A DNA stretch of 64,000 nt from Epichloe hybrida (lineage: Eukaryota; Ascomycota; Sordariomycetes; Hypocreales; Clavicipitaceae), in NCBI GenBank assembly GCA_019022495.1, contig JAFEKR010000006.1, positions 372,001 to 436,000 on the forward strand. The letters run 5' to 3'. The stretch's first letter is position 1, and each line of letters opens with the position of its first letter. This document shows, piece after piece, positions 32,216 through 43,300 of the stretch. The translations under genes and the position numbers were made by a program. The notes beneath the pieces are model-generated. The model did no database searches. It was not told the DNA's origin and saw only the letters and a list, made by a program, of their open reading frames with translations.

Positions 32216-34093
32216 TCACAGGGCATCAGACTCTTCCAATATTCCCAACGCACCCCCGACGAGATGCAAACTACCCGTCACATACACCTGCACCTTGCCC
32301 GCCCGCAACCCATGACCCACGGCCCTCGCATACTCAAGCGCCTCCTCGATGGTCGGCAGAACAACCACCTTACAGGCGGGATCGATGGACGCCCATTTCT
32401 CGGCGAAGCGGCGCTGCACCGACATGCTCTCCACCTCCTTGGGGTCGATGCCGTGGTTGACAAAGTCGCGCTTGTAGCCCGACTTGGCGAACGTGACGTT
32501 TGTGCAAAAGACGGCGTGGTCAAAGGCGGGCTGTTTGGTGGCGGAGCGGGAGGTAGTCTTTTGGATCGAGTCGAGGAAGTCAATGGCTTCGGTGCGGCCT
32601 TGCTGGTTGAAGATGATGATGCGGGGGGCGGTGCTGCAGATTGGGCCGTTTGTCAGTCTTTTTGTGTATTTGTGCTTCATGGACATTTGTTTCCAAACCC
32701 GCCCCAAGTACATGTTCCATGTCCGTGTGTACATGGATACCAGTCATGACAAGGAGGAGGGAGGAGGGAGGAGGGAGGAGGGAGGAGGGAGACGAGCTGA
32801 GGGCGGTGAGAGTGAGAAATTACCTATTGGTGGTCTCGTCGGCAAACCACCTCGACGACATGCTCAAACTGTCCGCCGTGTGAGCCCCGTCCACGTACCA
32901 CGTCACGTTATCCTCGTCCTTGACCTCACATCGGCCCCGGAACACGGTGCGCTCCAGTCCGTCCCTGAACTTGTCAGGCAGAGGCAGTGCAGGCGTCCCG
33001 CCCGAGCCTGACGGGAGAAGCCCGAGGTTCGTCAGGGCCGCCTCAGCCAGGGAAATCGCCAACGTGGCATTCTTCTTCTGGAAATGCGCATCCGGGCGGA
33101 CCTTGACTCCCTCGAGGCGCTTGTCCAACGGCAACACCGCCAGCCGCACCCTCTTCTCCTCGGCCCGCTGCTGCAGGACCTGCGCCGCGGCCGGGACCTG
33201 CTCTACCGTAAAGGCCGGACTGCCATGCTTCATGATGCCGGCCTTGTGCCAGGCAATCTTGTCGACGGTATCGCCCAGCGCGTGGACGTGGTCAACGCCA
33301 AGGGTGCTTATGCCCGACGCAACGGGCCTTTCCACGAGATTCGTCGCATCGAACTCGCCCCCTATCCCCGTCTCGTACACGGCAACGTCGACGCCTTCCG
33401 ACAGGAAAACATGCCAGCTCATCAGGGTGAGGTACCGCGCGTACAGGGGCCGCGAGCCCGGCGCGGCGTGCTCGGGCGAGGCGTCCGACTCGGCGAGGCG
33501 GTCCCATACTTGGAAGAAGTACTTGGCGAAGAGGTCCTCGGACAGGGGCAGCGAGTTGATGCGGATGCGCTCGCGCACGGCGATGAGGTGGGGGGAGATG
33601 AAGAGGCCGGTTTTGGAGAGGGGCGGGCGGTATTGCGAGAGGATGGAGTCGACGAAGGCGCAGGTGCTGCCTTTGCCTTTTGTGCCGGCTACGTGGACTA
33701 TCTTGAGGCGGTTGAGGTCCGAGGGCTGCGAGATGGCGAGATGGTGAGATGGTGAGATGAAGAGAGGGCATGCCATGGCTCACGGTGTATCCCACACGAG
33801 CGAGATAAGCTCGCATCTCGCGAATGGATGATGCATCGGGTCGGATGCCTGCCTTGCGACGGGCTTCTATGACGGCGTGCGGCGTCTGCAGCGAGTTGAG
33901 CGCGTCGATGGCATGCTGTCCATCCGGTGGTGAGTTCTACTGTTTAATGTTGGCGCGTGAAGAAAAGCGAACCCAGGGAGGCAAGGACGAGACTTGTGAA
34001 ATGTAAAAAATTTAAAAAATAAAAAGAGTTGGTGAACAGTGAAGGGAGGGAAGGATGATGAGCACTCACGGCATATGTCCTCGAGGTGGCCAT
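32216..34093 (-). CDS. Folylpolyglutamate synthase, paralogue B
   Basis: Predicted 491 aa from exons 34070-34093, 33784-33915, 32824-33725 and 32216-32633. Splices restore RVGYTPSDLNRLKIVHVAG and DETTNSTAPRIIIFNQQ. The P-loop is GTKGKGSTCAF (GTKGKGS at 66-72), then SPHLIAVRERIRIN, YETGIGGEFDATN, LGVDHVHALGDTVDKIAWHK, YVDGAHTADS and VTGSLHLVGG. Exon 1 codes for only MATSRTYA; for exon 2 I chose acceptor GGACAG, giving TYAHAIDALNSLQTP as in FPGS proteins. An acceptor 21 nt upstream (exon from 33936) would insert seven residues. An in-frame Met at 34165 could give a longer, basic N-terminus. The third intron is 190 nt and carries a GGAGGGA array. It resembles classical fungal FPGS more closely than paralogue A does. 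Confidence 0.92.
32752..32791. repeat. GGAGGGA heptamer array inside an intron
   Basis: About five tandem copies of GGAGGGA (AGGAGGG on the printed strand) within the third intron of FPGS paralogue B. On the coding strand it is a CCTCCCT pyrimidine run, which may lengthen the intron without harming splicing. Confidence 0.85.
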
Positions 34094-34416
34094 TGTGCGC
34101 GCCAAAATTCGACCGGCTATGAGGGCCTTTTTTACTTCATCTCGCATGATGGGCTTTTTTATCACGGATTACTCAGAGCAACATCATCATCGTCTGGAAA
34201 TGGTCCATTTTGGCGACGGCCTAGGTGGAGGTGGAGCAGAAAATGTACATATATACATGTACACAATTGCACGCCGCCGGGTGCAATCAGCCGGTGTTTA
34301 TCCGCCAGCCAAGCCGCGTCAAGTGCACCTTTTTTTTTAAGAAAAACTTTTTTTTTTGGAAAGAAGAAAACTTTCCCACCGCCCCATCCGCTTGGCTTCA
34401 TCACCCTCCAAATACC
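34094..34416. promoter_or_regulatory. Divergent promoter between FPGS-B and the URI-type gene
   Basis: A 323-bp gap. It holds a paired T-run block (34330-34358, TTTTTTTTTAAGAAAAAC then another T run) close to the right-hand start and TACATATATACATGTACA near 34245. This T/A asymmetry close to the start may exclude nucleosomes (inference). Confidence 0.5.
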
Positions 34417-36237
34417 ATGACTAGTGCCAACGACAGTTCTCTCAGCTTAGAGAAGCACCGTCTGCAGCTCGAGGAAAATGCCAAGCAGTTTGCAAAGACG
34501 TTGCAGCATTGGCAGACATGGGATGCCGAGTACGAGGCTCTCAAGGAAGAGGTCGAGGCTATACCCGAGCCATGCACCCCCGATCAGTTGCACAAGGTTC
34601 ATGCCGAATTCGAGGGCGAATTGTTGACCGGCAAAGAGATCGATGAGATTTTTGGTCTGCGGGGCTCCAAGTCGAGAGATCAGATCATCAATGTATTGCA
34701 ACGGCGCATCGACTATGTCGGCAAAAATGTTGCCAGTCTTGAGAAACAGCTGGAAACGGCCGAGAACAGGGAGAAGTACCCTGCCGCCACGGTCACCAGT
34801 CAACCCGACGCCGCGGACGAGTATGGCCAACCAATCACCGAAATTGTTGAAGAGCTAGACGACCATGACAACGTTGTGTCGTATCGTTTGGACCAGCCCG
34901 GCCGATCACTTCCCCAAATTCAAGAGACGCTCGAAAAGGCAGGAGTTGGTGATATTTCCTCGGAAAACTCAGCGGCAACCAAGACAGAAGTATTCGAGTC
35001 GACTCCACCTGGGAAAGGAGGAAGTGCTGTCTCTAGATCATCCAAGTCAATTCCCAATCCCACCAGCGTGTCACCTGCCCCGACAACAACAATACCGGCT
35101 CCTTCTGTGAAGAAGTCTGTATCATTCTCTGAGGAGGTGCAAGCCGCAGTACCTCCGTCGAACGAGATGTCAGTAAGAGCCAAACGAGTGGACCGGATCA
35201 TGAAGACAGCTAAGGAGCAAGAGAGTATCAGCAAGGAAGATCCCGTCATACCTGAGGATGAGGATGAGGCTGATGCTGCCTTGAGGCGACAGATGCTCGA
35301 GTACAGCATGGGTCAAGTCGGTGCTGTGGTTGCCGAAATTGATCTGGAAGAAGACGACAGCGGTGACGACAGCGGTTTCGAGTACGGGGAGGATAATGTT
35401 GACGACGACTTCGACGACAACGATGACGACGATGATGAGGAAGATGAATTCGGGCGCTTCACAGGTCGTGTTGTCACTGACAAATACCGCCGGCGGATGC
35501 TCGAACTTGAACAGAAACTAGGTATCAAATCCCGTTTCACCGAGCAGGCAGAGCGTGATGAAGCTGAAGAGTCGGGGAATGATCAAGGAGGCATCGGTCG
35601 AATTGTGGTCAAACAGGGGACGGGATCCACGTCTTCTGCCTCAAGACCAACCCCTCAGAAGTCCAATTTTAAGGATAGGAGCAATGGGGATGCGGATGAG
35701 AAGAAGGGTGTTCGCTTCGCGGAAGCGCTGGATATCGCCCCGGAAGCTGAAGCGGAGATGGTGCCGATAAAGGACCAGACAGCGCCAGTCGTTGATCCGC
35801 TGAGTGACATCGTCGAGAGAACAGTGTCCACAAAAGCGACAGAGGTAAAGCCAGCCCGAAAGCCGTCGAGGTTCAAGAAGGCCAGGGACGTCAATCCTGC
35901 ACCCGTGAATGAAGTCGTACCCAAGGGCCCCTTTGACATTCCCACACACTACGTGCAGCAAGAACAAAGAGTTGTGCCCACGGGTCCCAAAGGCTGTACT
36001 ATAGCCGACAAACTCCTTGAGCGGGACGCGCCGTCCAGTGTCGTCGCACCCGACGAGTTTGACGAAACAACGGTCCACCAGGAAGTTGCCGATGAACATC
36101 AGCGTATGCGAAGGAAATTCATCCAGCGTGATGGAGGCTTTCTGAAGGAGGACGAGTCTGTCATCCAGCCTCTAGACGAGGCCGATGGAGGTGAGCCAGT
36201 GAGCCGTTTCAAGGCGGCGCGCTTGTCGCGGCATTAG
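34417..36237 (+). CDS. URI1/Bud27-type prefoldin-like protein with DUF3835 C-terminus
   Basis: Single exon, 606 aa. The N-terminal 130 residues form a prefoldin-like alpha coiled coil (RLQLEENAKQFAKTLQHWQT, then FGLRGSKSRDQIINVLQRRI). The middle is disordered and acidic, with VSFSEEV and a long Asp/Glu run (about residues 310-345). The C-terminal third has two copies of an SRFKxAR motif (PSRFKKAR and VSRFKAAR), the hallmark I associate with fungal DUF3835 proteins. Known relatives (Bud27 in yeast, URI in animals) act in RNA polymerase assembly and translation. Start: the Met before TSANDSSLSLEKHR directly precedes the coiled coil; the open frame upstream crosses a T-rich stretch coding for a Phe/Lys run and is rejected. 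Confidence 0.85.
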   Translation: MTSANDSSLSLEKHRLQLEENAKQFAKTLQHWQTWDAEYEALKEEVEAIPEPCTPDQLHKVHAEFEGELLTGKEIDEIFGLRGSKSRDQIINVLQRRIDYVGKNVASLEKQLETAENREKYPAATVTSQPDAADEYGQPITEIVEELDDHDNVVSYRLDQPGRSLPQIQETLEKAGVGDISSENSAATKTEVFESTPPGKGGSAVSRSSKSIPNPTSVSPAPTTTIPAPSVKKSVSFSEEVQAAVPPSNEMSVRAKRVDRIMKTAKEQESISKEDPVIPEDEDEADAALRRQMLEYSMGQVGAVVAEIDLEEDDSGDDSGFEYGEDNVDDDFDDNDDDDDEEDEFGRFTGRVVTDKYRRRMLELEQKLGIKSRFTEQAERDEAEESGNDQGGIGRIVVKQGTGSTSSASRPTPQKSNFKDRSNGDADEKKGVRFAEALDIAPEAEAEMVPIKDQTAPVVDPLSDIVERTVSTKATEVKPARKPSRFKKARDVNPAPVNEVVPKGPFDIPTHYVQQEQRVVPTGPKGCTIADKLLERDAPSSVVAPDEFDETTVHQEVADEHQRMRRKFIQRDGGFLKEDESVIQPLDEADGGEPVSRFKAARLSRH

Positions 36238-37162
36238 TCTCGGTCAGCTGGAGGGAAAATGTAGTCCGTTGAAGATACTTCCCTTTCCCCCCCCCCTCCC
36301 CCCAAGCTTGCCCATGTTCATGATGAAAACTTGTCGCTACGTGGCGGGACACTGTACCGAGAAAACGTAGAGGGTAAAGCCCGTGTCTTGTGTGATGTTC
36401 GGAATGCGCATTTTATTAATCGGTGCGTTGCAGCTGTCATCTGCTCCGCATCACCGCGCTGTTCCAAGAGTAATGAAAACCGAAGGGCTCTCTGACGCCA
36501 TTCTCTGGTTTTATCTGGTGAGGTTGGCGATTCGTTTCACCCTTTACATTGTTTTTCAAAATGGTCATTTATTTCAGTGGTCGTTTCACTCTGTGATCTG
36601 CTGCGTAAAGTGTCTATTCAGGTAGGTCTATTTGTCAACTGATGCTCGGCGAATGCATTGACAATGACCAATAGAGCACATCACCGTAGTTATAAACACA
36701 TGGAACTTGTTTTTATTCCATTTTTCAAAAATATCATCGACCTTGAAGCTGTTTTGTTCTACAGCCTGCCCATTCGATGATTTGTAGTAACATCTTTCGT
36801 GACTGTCACAGCACAAACGCGACCAAGCTACAGGGTAGCATCGTTTTATATGTCATAAAACTTTCTTTCCGTGTCTTTAGTGTGTTGAGATGCCTCCTAG
36901 CAGGCCCTGCTACCTTAATCCGGCACTCCAAATGTGACGCCGATGTAGGCTATTCGCTGCCGTGGTGTAATGTGCTGAGTTTGAACAAAAGTATTTGTGT
37001 CTGGGTTGATTTGCTATTGCCTGCGGAGTACGTCGCGTGTGTTAGGGATATAGAGTTGAAAACCCACAAAATATAAAGGCCAATACAATCAGACAAAAAA
37101 AATTGTTTAGGCTCACATCGACGTATCTTTGGAGATGCCTCGTGAGGCAAAAGATGAAGCCG
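36238..37162. other. Intergenic region between the URI-type gene and tRNA-Val
   Basis: 925 bp of moderately AT-rich sequence with a C run (36288-36304). I see no protein gene and no other RNA gene. Confidence 0.5.
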
Positions 37163-37236
37163 TGGTTTCGCCCGGGCTCGAACCGGGGACCTTCTCGGTG
37201 TTAACGAGAAATCATGACCAACTAGACCACGAAACC
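37163..37236 (-). tRNA. tRNA-Val (anticodon AAC)
   Basis: A 74-nt cloverleaf on the minus strand. The acceptor stem GGTTTCG pairs with CGAAACC (discriminator A). The A-box region is TGGTCTAGTTGG, the anticodon arm TCTCG-TTAACAC-CGAGA places AAC at 34-36, and the T arm CCCGG-TTCGAGC-CCGGG carries the B box. There is no intron. The AAC anticodon (inosine-modified) reads the common valine codons. Confidence 0.97.
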
Positions 37237-37508
37237 AACTCGTGTGATTGATGACCAGAGAAAAGCTATTTGCTTACTTAAAGCAATTTTACCAGGTCTG
37301 ACTGGTTTCAGCTGACTCCGGACCCTTCAATAGTGAACGGGACAAACTACAATAATTTGTCATTTTTTCAATTGCCCTTATTCTCGGCCTTGTGGAAGAA
37401 TTGTCCATTTCTGACTACAATCGGATTGACAAACGGCGCTGATCACAAGCCGTTAATGCTACATAGTTGTACATAGTCATGCTGTGGTATACTATAATGC
37501 GAATGTCC

Positions 37509-38518
37509 TTATTTCTTTCCCTCGCTGTCACTTCGACCGAATAGCCCAGCTACGGTGTCCCCAAAGGTGGACTGTCCATCCGCTTTGCGCGCATCTCTTT
37601 CCTCCTTCTGATCAGCCCATATTTTCTTGACGCTCATGGCGACGTCAGACTTGGCCTGCAAATCCGCTCTTAGAGCCGCTTCTTCCACCACCCGCTCTCC
37701 CGCTGGTAGTTTATCCAATTTCTCCTTCCATCGCTTCTCCAGTTCGTCTGTCGGCGTAACCCTCGGTACACTCGCTTTGGGCAACGCCGAGTCAAATACT
37801 GGAATTGGCGTTCCGTCCTTCTTCGCCTGTTCAACGGCTTTCTCGTGGTCGAGCATTCTTTCGTATAATCGGTCTGCATGCATTTGAACATCTTCGTCAA
37901 CTTGCAAAGGGCGACCAGCAACTGATCCGTAGCCTAGCGCCCGGAGGAACCTCTTTCCAATCGCCATGTTAGCAGGGAAAAATGTTGTCTTTTATCCTGT
38001 CAGTAAAGTGGAGTTCTTGGCCGTACCGATTGCATGGTGTAGCATCTCTCGAAGCGCCGGACTTGATGTCTACACATTTGTAATTGATCTTCCCAGCTGC
38101 CGTTCTTCATGCAGTTTACCCAATCTTCTTGCTGAATCGCGCAATTCTCCAGCGCTGCCCGACCGATTGCCGCTTTGCGCTCCTTGAACCCCTCGAGCAC
38201 ACCCATGAGCTTGTCGTGGTCGGTCGCTGATTCGGACTCGATTTCCTCGAGAGGCCGGTACGTTTTCCACAAATGCGCGTAGCGCCCGTCCTGATATAAG
38301 CTCACTGATGGGACTGCAGATGGATCCCCTTTACTCTCGGGTTCCTCGTGAAGGTTCTGACTGTGGTTCTGCGGCGCAGGTGTCGAGGCCTTTCGTGCTT
38401 GATTCGGAGCGTATTTGACGGGGGATTCCTTCTCGAGGAATTCTCGGAGCTTTGGGTCAAGCTTTCCGAGGGGATCAGACGGTTTGTCTGATCCGAAAAT
38501 CGACGGAAACCAGCCCAT
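37509..38518 (-). CDS. Twin CX9C protein of fungal type, probably mitochondrial
   Basis: Predicted 311 aa from exons 38027-38518 and 37509-37952. The first exon encodes MGWFPSIFGSDKPSDPLGKL, a disordered stretch, then a twin CX9C hairpin: Cys-AIQQEDWVN-Cys and Cys-RHQVRRFER-Cys, the signature of proteins oxidised and retained by Mia40 in the mitochondrial intermembrane space. The splice (GTACGG donor; branch TGCTAAC; acceptor GGAAAG) joins RCYTMQS to RFLRALGYGSVAGRP, followed by DEDVQMHADRLYERMLDHEK, which I recall as one continuous protein in other filamentous fungi. The second exon alone has an in-frame Met (MAIGKRF) that overlaps the intron and could be mistaken for a separate gene. Function is unknown; a role in respiratory-complex assembly is only suggested by the fold. 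Confidence 0.82.
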
Positions 38519-39124
38519 CTTGGTTTGTTGCTGCACTTTGTCTGGATGCAACTGTCAGGCCAGACTTGGACATGATGGCGCAGGAAAATCTGTATAAACA
38601 CAGTGTGCACTCGAGATACCGCACTTGACACTGTGTATCATTTGCTCGCAAGTTCTACCCCAGATTTTTGGGAGTTGACGTCGTGATCTGTTAATGTAGA
38701 GAGGGGTGGAAATCTTGTGCTAAGTGTGGCATTCTGATATATGCGCAGGTGGAATCACCTTAGAAGTTGGTCACGTTCTTTCCTTCATCCATTCCATGTC
38801 ATTTGTCAAACCTTGATGGTTTACCAGCTCCGCGCAAATGACATTTGAATCTTACGAAATGAACACAACACAACATACCGCAGCTTCATCATCGCGCAAG
38901 GATAAAAAAGTTGAGTTTAGTGAGTCGCTAGGTGTCCCGTCACGTCATGCTGTGTCGGACGCTTGATATGTAGATGTTGCATTCATGAAACCATTTTTCT
39001 AATCCTGACTGCAACTACAGCATAATCATTGCCAAACAACTTCCGGAATCCGACCCTTTGAGGGGGAATGTCCTATCCCTTCTCATATTTATCACGCCAA
39101 AAAATGCCAGAAGAAGAGTCCCAT
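38519..39124. promoter_or_regulatory. Intergenic region upstream of the CX9C gene
   Basis: 606 bp between two genes on the minus strand. It should hold the CX9C promoter and the uS17 3' region. No gene or repeat seen. Confidence 0.4.
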
Positions 39125-39930
39125 TCAGAACTTGCTGAATTTCTTAACCGCCTTGCCAGTTCGGGGCAGAACACGCAGAACGTTGAATCGGACCTGTCTT
39201 TAGTTAGGATACAGATTCCACCATGTAAAACACGAAATCAGGACTCGTAGATGCAAAACGTACAGTCTTGGAAAGAGGTCGGCACTGGCCAACTGTAACC
39301 TGATCACCCTCCTCGACACGGAAAGCGGGGGAGACGTGGGCGGCGAGGTTCTTGTGGCGCTTCTCATAACGAGAGTACTTGGGGATGAAGTGAAGGTACT
39401 CTCTTCGGATGATGAGAGTTCGGTGCATCTTGGTGGACACGACGGTGCCGGTCAGGATACGGCCACGGATGGAGACGAGACCGGTGAAAGGGCACTTCTT
39501 GTCTGTTCGGAATCAAGGGTCAGTCGTTCGTTCGTTCATTCGTTCGTTCAATCGCTCAAACGTGATCCATCGCAATCTCGGCCCGTGTAGTTCCCCTCTG
39601 TTTCCTCTGAAACCTTCCTCATCGCAATTCGTGCTTCAGCCAATTTCGAGATTGCGATGGTCGAGTCTGTTGCGCACATACCGATATAGCTACCCTCAAT
39701 GGCAGTTTTGGGTGTACGGAACCCCAGACCGACATCCTTGTACCATCTTCGGCCGCCCTTGCCCGGTCTGGCGCTCTTGGCCTTGGTCTTGGAGTTGAGG
39801 AAGATGTGAGGCTGCTTCTGGAAAGCACGCTCCGACTGGACGGTCAACTCGGTCGCCCTGAGTACAAGTTAGCGACCAATAACGCGTTCCGTTCGGTATC
39901 GTAGCGTCGGACGGAATCGTGGACTGACAT
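39125..39930 (-). CDS. RPS11: Cytosolic ribosomal protein uS17 (RPS11)
   Basis: Small-subunit ribosomal protein. Predicted 161 aa from four exons: 39929-39930, 39682-39857, 39264-39502 and 39125-39193. The product reads [20 protein letters not shown], then [40 protein letters not shown] and ends [19 protein letters not shown], all hallmark uS17 words. The first exon supplies just AT of the start codon: AAGAT|GTCAGT is the donor, and the acceptor CTCAG|GGCGACC gives AT+G GCG ACC. The branch point CTAAC lies 11-15 nt before the acceptor. The intron count and early first intron are typical of fungal ribosomal genes. The divergent promoter toward Spc7 has CACGTG boxes. Confidence 0.95.
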
Positions 39931-40389
39931 CTTGAATTATCCTGCTCCAGAGAGTTGTCGTTGGGGGAGGGCTGTCGTTGGGGGTGGGTGAGGCAGGAAC
40001 TTGTTTTGCGCGAATGGAGGGAATAGGGCAATTACACACACCTAATTTTTTACAAGCTTACTTTCCAACTTAGGGCTTGCAAAATTGGGATTGGCTGAGT
40101 AGGCGAGAGACCCACCCCCCGAGGCAGGGTGAACTCTCTCTCACGTGATAGCTTACCAACAATGGATCCATTGATCTCCCACGTGACTCTTACATAAGCC
40201 CCAATGATTCGAGACCCACCTTTTGGGAGATCGCCGAGACCCACACCCCGCTTGCAGTACAACGTCCCGTTGCCTACTGTGGAAGTAAACAAACGCGGAT
40301 GCATCGCGGTTTGTTTGTCACCTGTGACAGCTCGTGACATTAGCTTCAGTCTCAACGGTGTAACGGAAATCTCGAATAACAACGTGACG
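39931..40389. promoter_or_regulatory. Divergent promoter of uS17 and Spc7 with CACGTG boxes and a repeated GAGACCCAC word
   Basis: Two CACGTG E-boxes (40142-40147 and 40180-40185) lie within 45 bp. The 9-mer GAGACCCAC occurs three times in the same orientation (40107-40115, 40211-40219, 40236-40244), and an inverted CCAAT box (ATTGG) is at 40090-40094. CACGTG is the binding site of Cbf1-type bHLH factors, which act at ribosomal and other promoters in fungi. The GAGACCCAC word is unassigned. Confidence 0.6.
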
Positions 40390-43300
40390 ATGGCTCCCTC
40401 GGCCGACGCCACGATACCTTCGACCAGGCGAGTTCGCAAATCGGTTGGGAACGTCGCGATGAGGAAAACTATGGACAAGGAGAACGCGACGGTGGACGTG
40501 GCGAGCACATTGGCTGCTAATCGCAAGAAGTCACGAAGCAAGAGTATGGGTCCAGGCGGACTCGATGGTCTTAAGCATGGCAACGGAAACCGGCGGGCAG
40601 TAGGTTTACATTCAGCTGCGTGAAAGAGGGTTTGCCGCAACCTGATACTAACATTCGTCAGTCTATTGCAGCTCCTCTGCCGCGATCGATTCTCAAACCC
40701 ACCGCATACTCGGTGCCGGAGATTCCACCATTGAGGAATGGCACGCAACGGACTAGAAAACTGAGCGAGCCTCGCGAATCGACCAGGACCCTGGCGTTTT
40801 CAGGCGAAGATAGCATCAATGGCTCCAAGGTAGCTCTCAAGACTGAAGCAGAACAACAGGCAGCAGCTCGGGCGAGAGAGGAGAGCGAGCGCAGAGACGC
40901 ACGTCGGAAGTCATTGGCGAACAGAAGAGTATCATTTGCCGCCGAAGCTACACTGCATACTTTTCACGAAATTGAGTACATGCAAGACTCAACAACATCG
41001 ACCGACTCGTCACGGCGAGCCTCGTCTGTCCATGGCGCGGATTCGACGGGGACTGTGCCAAAGTCGCCTGATAATCAAGCTTCAAATAGAAGGAACTCGG
41101 GTCTCCCAGCTGCAAATTTTGGAAATACCAATGACAATACGCTTACATCGACGATATACAGCTCTGATTCTGAGCCAGCGGATGATGTTGAGGAGGTAGA
41201 GGATGACAGTGGCTCCAGTAACGATTCAGACGATGGCACCATGATGACTATTGAGACCGAAGACGTTACAGGGACTACTGTTGCCTCTGAGAGATACGAC
41301 TCTGACGACGATAGTTCAACGCTTGACCAAGCGTTACGTGCGGCAGCGCAAAGAGCTGACACACAGCGCCTGGGTGGCGATGATGGTGACCATCTCGATC
41401 ATGGCGAGGAAGTTATTCCTTCTTTTGGTTGGGTGAAGAAAAGTCAGCCATCAGCCTCTGTGAATGGCGCTAAAAGCCCGGCAGAGAAGGGAGATGATGG
41501 GACAGAAATGGACATGGACATGGACATGGACATGGAAATGACCAGCGTCATTGGCGGAATTCTTAAGTCGCAACGGACTAGAGATATGACCAGAGACTTG
41601 ACTCAAGATGATGACATGTCCATGGACGTTACGCAGGCCCTGGGTGGTATACTGTCACAGGATAAGACAGCACGAAGTCTGTATAACGAATCTATCATCA
41701 ACCAAGCATCTCAAGACGATGATGTTACCCTGGGAGCAACAATGGAGTTCACAACCGCCATTGGTGGCATCAACCAATCCAATAGCGATTTTGGTGAAGA
41801 CTCTGATGCGAACGAAGACTTTTCGATGGAATTCACTACAGCAATAGGTGGCGTTATTCCTCAGGCAAAATTTGCAGATGGAAATGCTGGCAGCCGAAGT
41901 ACTCTTAATCGACAAGCAGAGATTGGGACCGAAGACACCATGGAAATGACTACTGGATATGGCAAAATTTTACCATCATTTCCGACATGCGAGACCACTG
42001 CAATGTTGGAGGACGAGGAGACCATGGGTATGGATATTACCGTGGCCATTGGGGGCATCCTAGGTCATGGAGACGCCACATCCCGGAACGTTGGAAAGAG
42101 AATCATTGAGGAGGAGGTCGATAAACCTCACAGCCCTGACCGAGCAATTATTGCAGCGGTCGCTCAAAAGACCCCAACGCGCCGCAGCTCTAGATTGTCT
42201 GCGATCTCTCAAGCTGCTTCGCCGAAAAAAGATCCCCAAAGCCCCGGTCTATCAGCATTCAGGGGCAGCGGCTTGCGCCGCAGCACCGATCCGCAAACGC
42301 CAGAATATACCATTTCCTCTCCGCTCAGAACCCCGACACCATCTCTGCCGAAGCTCGCAACACCTCGGGCTCAAGTTGCATCGCCTGGTACCCCAACACA
42401 AGCCAGCCGAAGCAAGAGCCCACGATCAGCTGCCCTTCGAAGAAAAGGATCAGCAAAAGCTGAGACAACTCCATCATCAATCAAGTCTTCAAAACCGAGG
42501 TTCTCAATATTTAAGAACGACGCAGAGACTGGTGCACGAACACCAACTGTTGTCTTGACACCGCAGACTCGTCGATTATCTGGCCTAGGTGCGGACAGAA
42601 GCGGTCTTGGATCACCTCAGGTCACAGCTCTCTTTGAAAAACGCAGCTCTATCGGTGATTCTGCCACCGAATTTGTGCCAGGAAGACGTGAAATCACATT
42701 TGAAGACCCCACGATCATGCAACAAGAGGTCGATAGAGCAAGAGAAGATGAAAAAGCCAAGGAAAAGTTGCAGAAACCGTCTTTTCAAAAGGACAGAGAT
42801 GCCACTTTCAACTTGAGAGAAATGATCTACAGCTTGAGCCCCAAGCGAAGCGTCATGAAGGGACGAAAAAGTCTGCATGTAGGCAGCGCAAAGGGTCTCC
42901 TGGGCAAGAGACCTGCAGAACTCGACGACGAGGAGGACTCTGAAGAGAATGATGGGGTAAAGAGGCTTAAGGGGCATCAAGGCAGTCCTGTCAAAAACAT
43001 CAAACTGCACCAGCCCCCTTCCGTGGCTGAAACTACTGGAAGGTTGACCAGGGCAACACGAAGAAGCCTGGGACCGACCCCAAACAATTCAGGGCCATCG
43101 CTCTCTTCGCCACTGAAGAATGGCACAGACAGCACGCCTCGACGACAGGATCGAAATAATCGAGAACATCAGACGATCCATGATGTGAAATATGCCCACG
43201 ATGATGATCAGAGTACTGAGGAGATGGAACAAGATGTGGATGATGGAAGGATTCACCTCCAAGACTTCTTGAACATGACATCCATCCGTTTCATGGAACT

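Noticed and set aside
33084..33755. 223-codon open frame antisense to FPGS paralogue B
   Set aside because: Shadow of the real coding exon, with the same GC-rich codon effect.
37509..37967. Separate 152-codon gene beginning MAIGKRF
   Set aside because: The first five codons overlap the intron's branch and acceptor. Splicing joins the rest to the CX9C exon in frame, matching a single protein I recall from other fungi.
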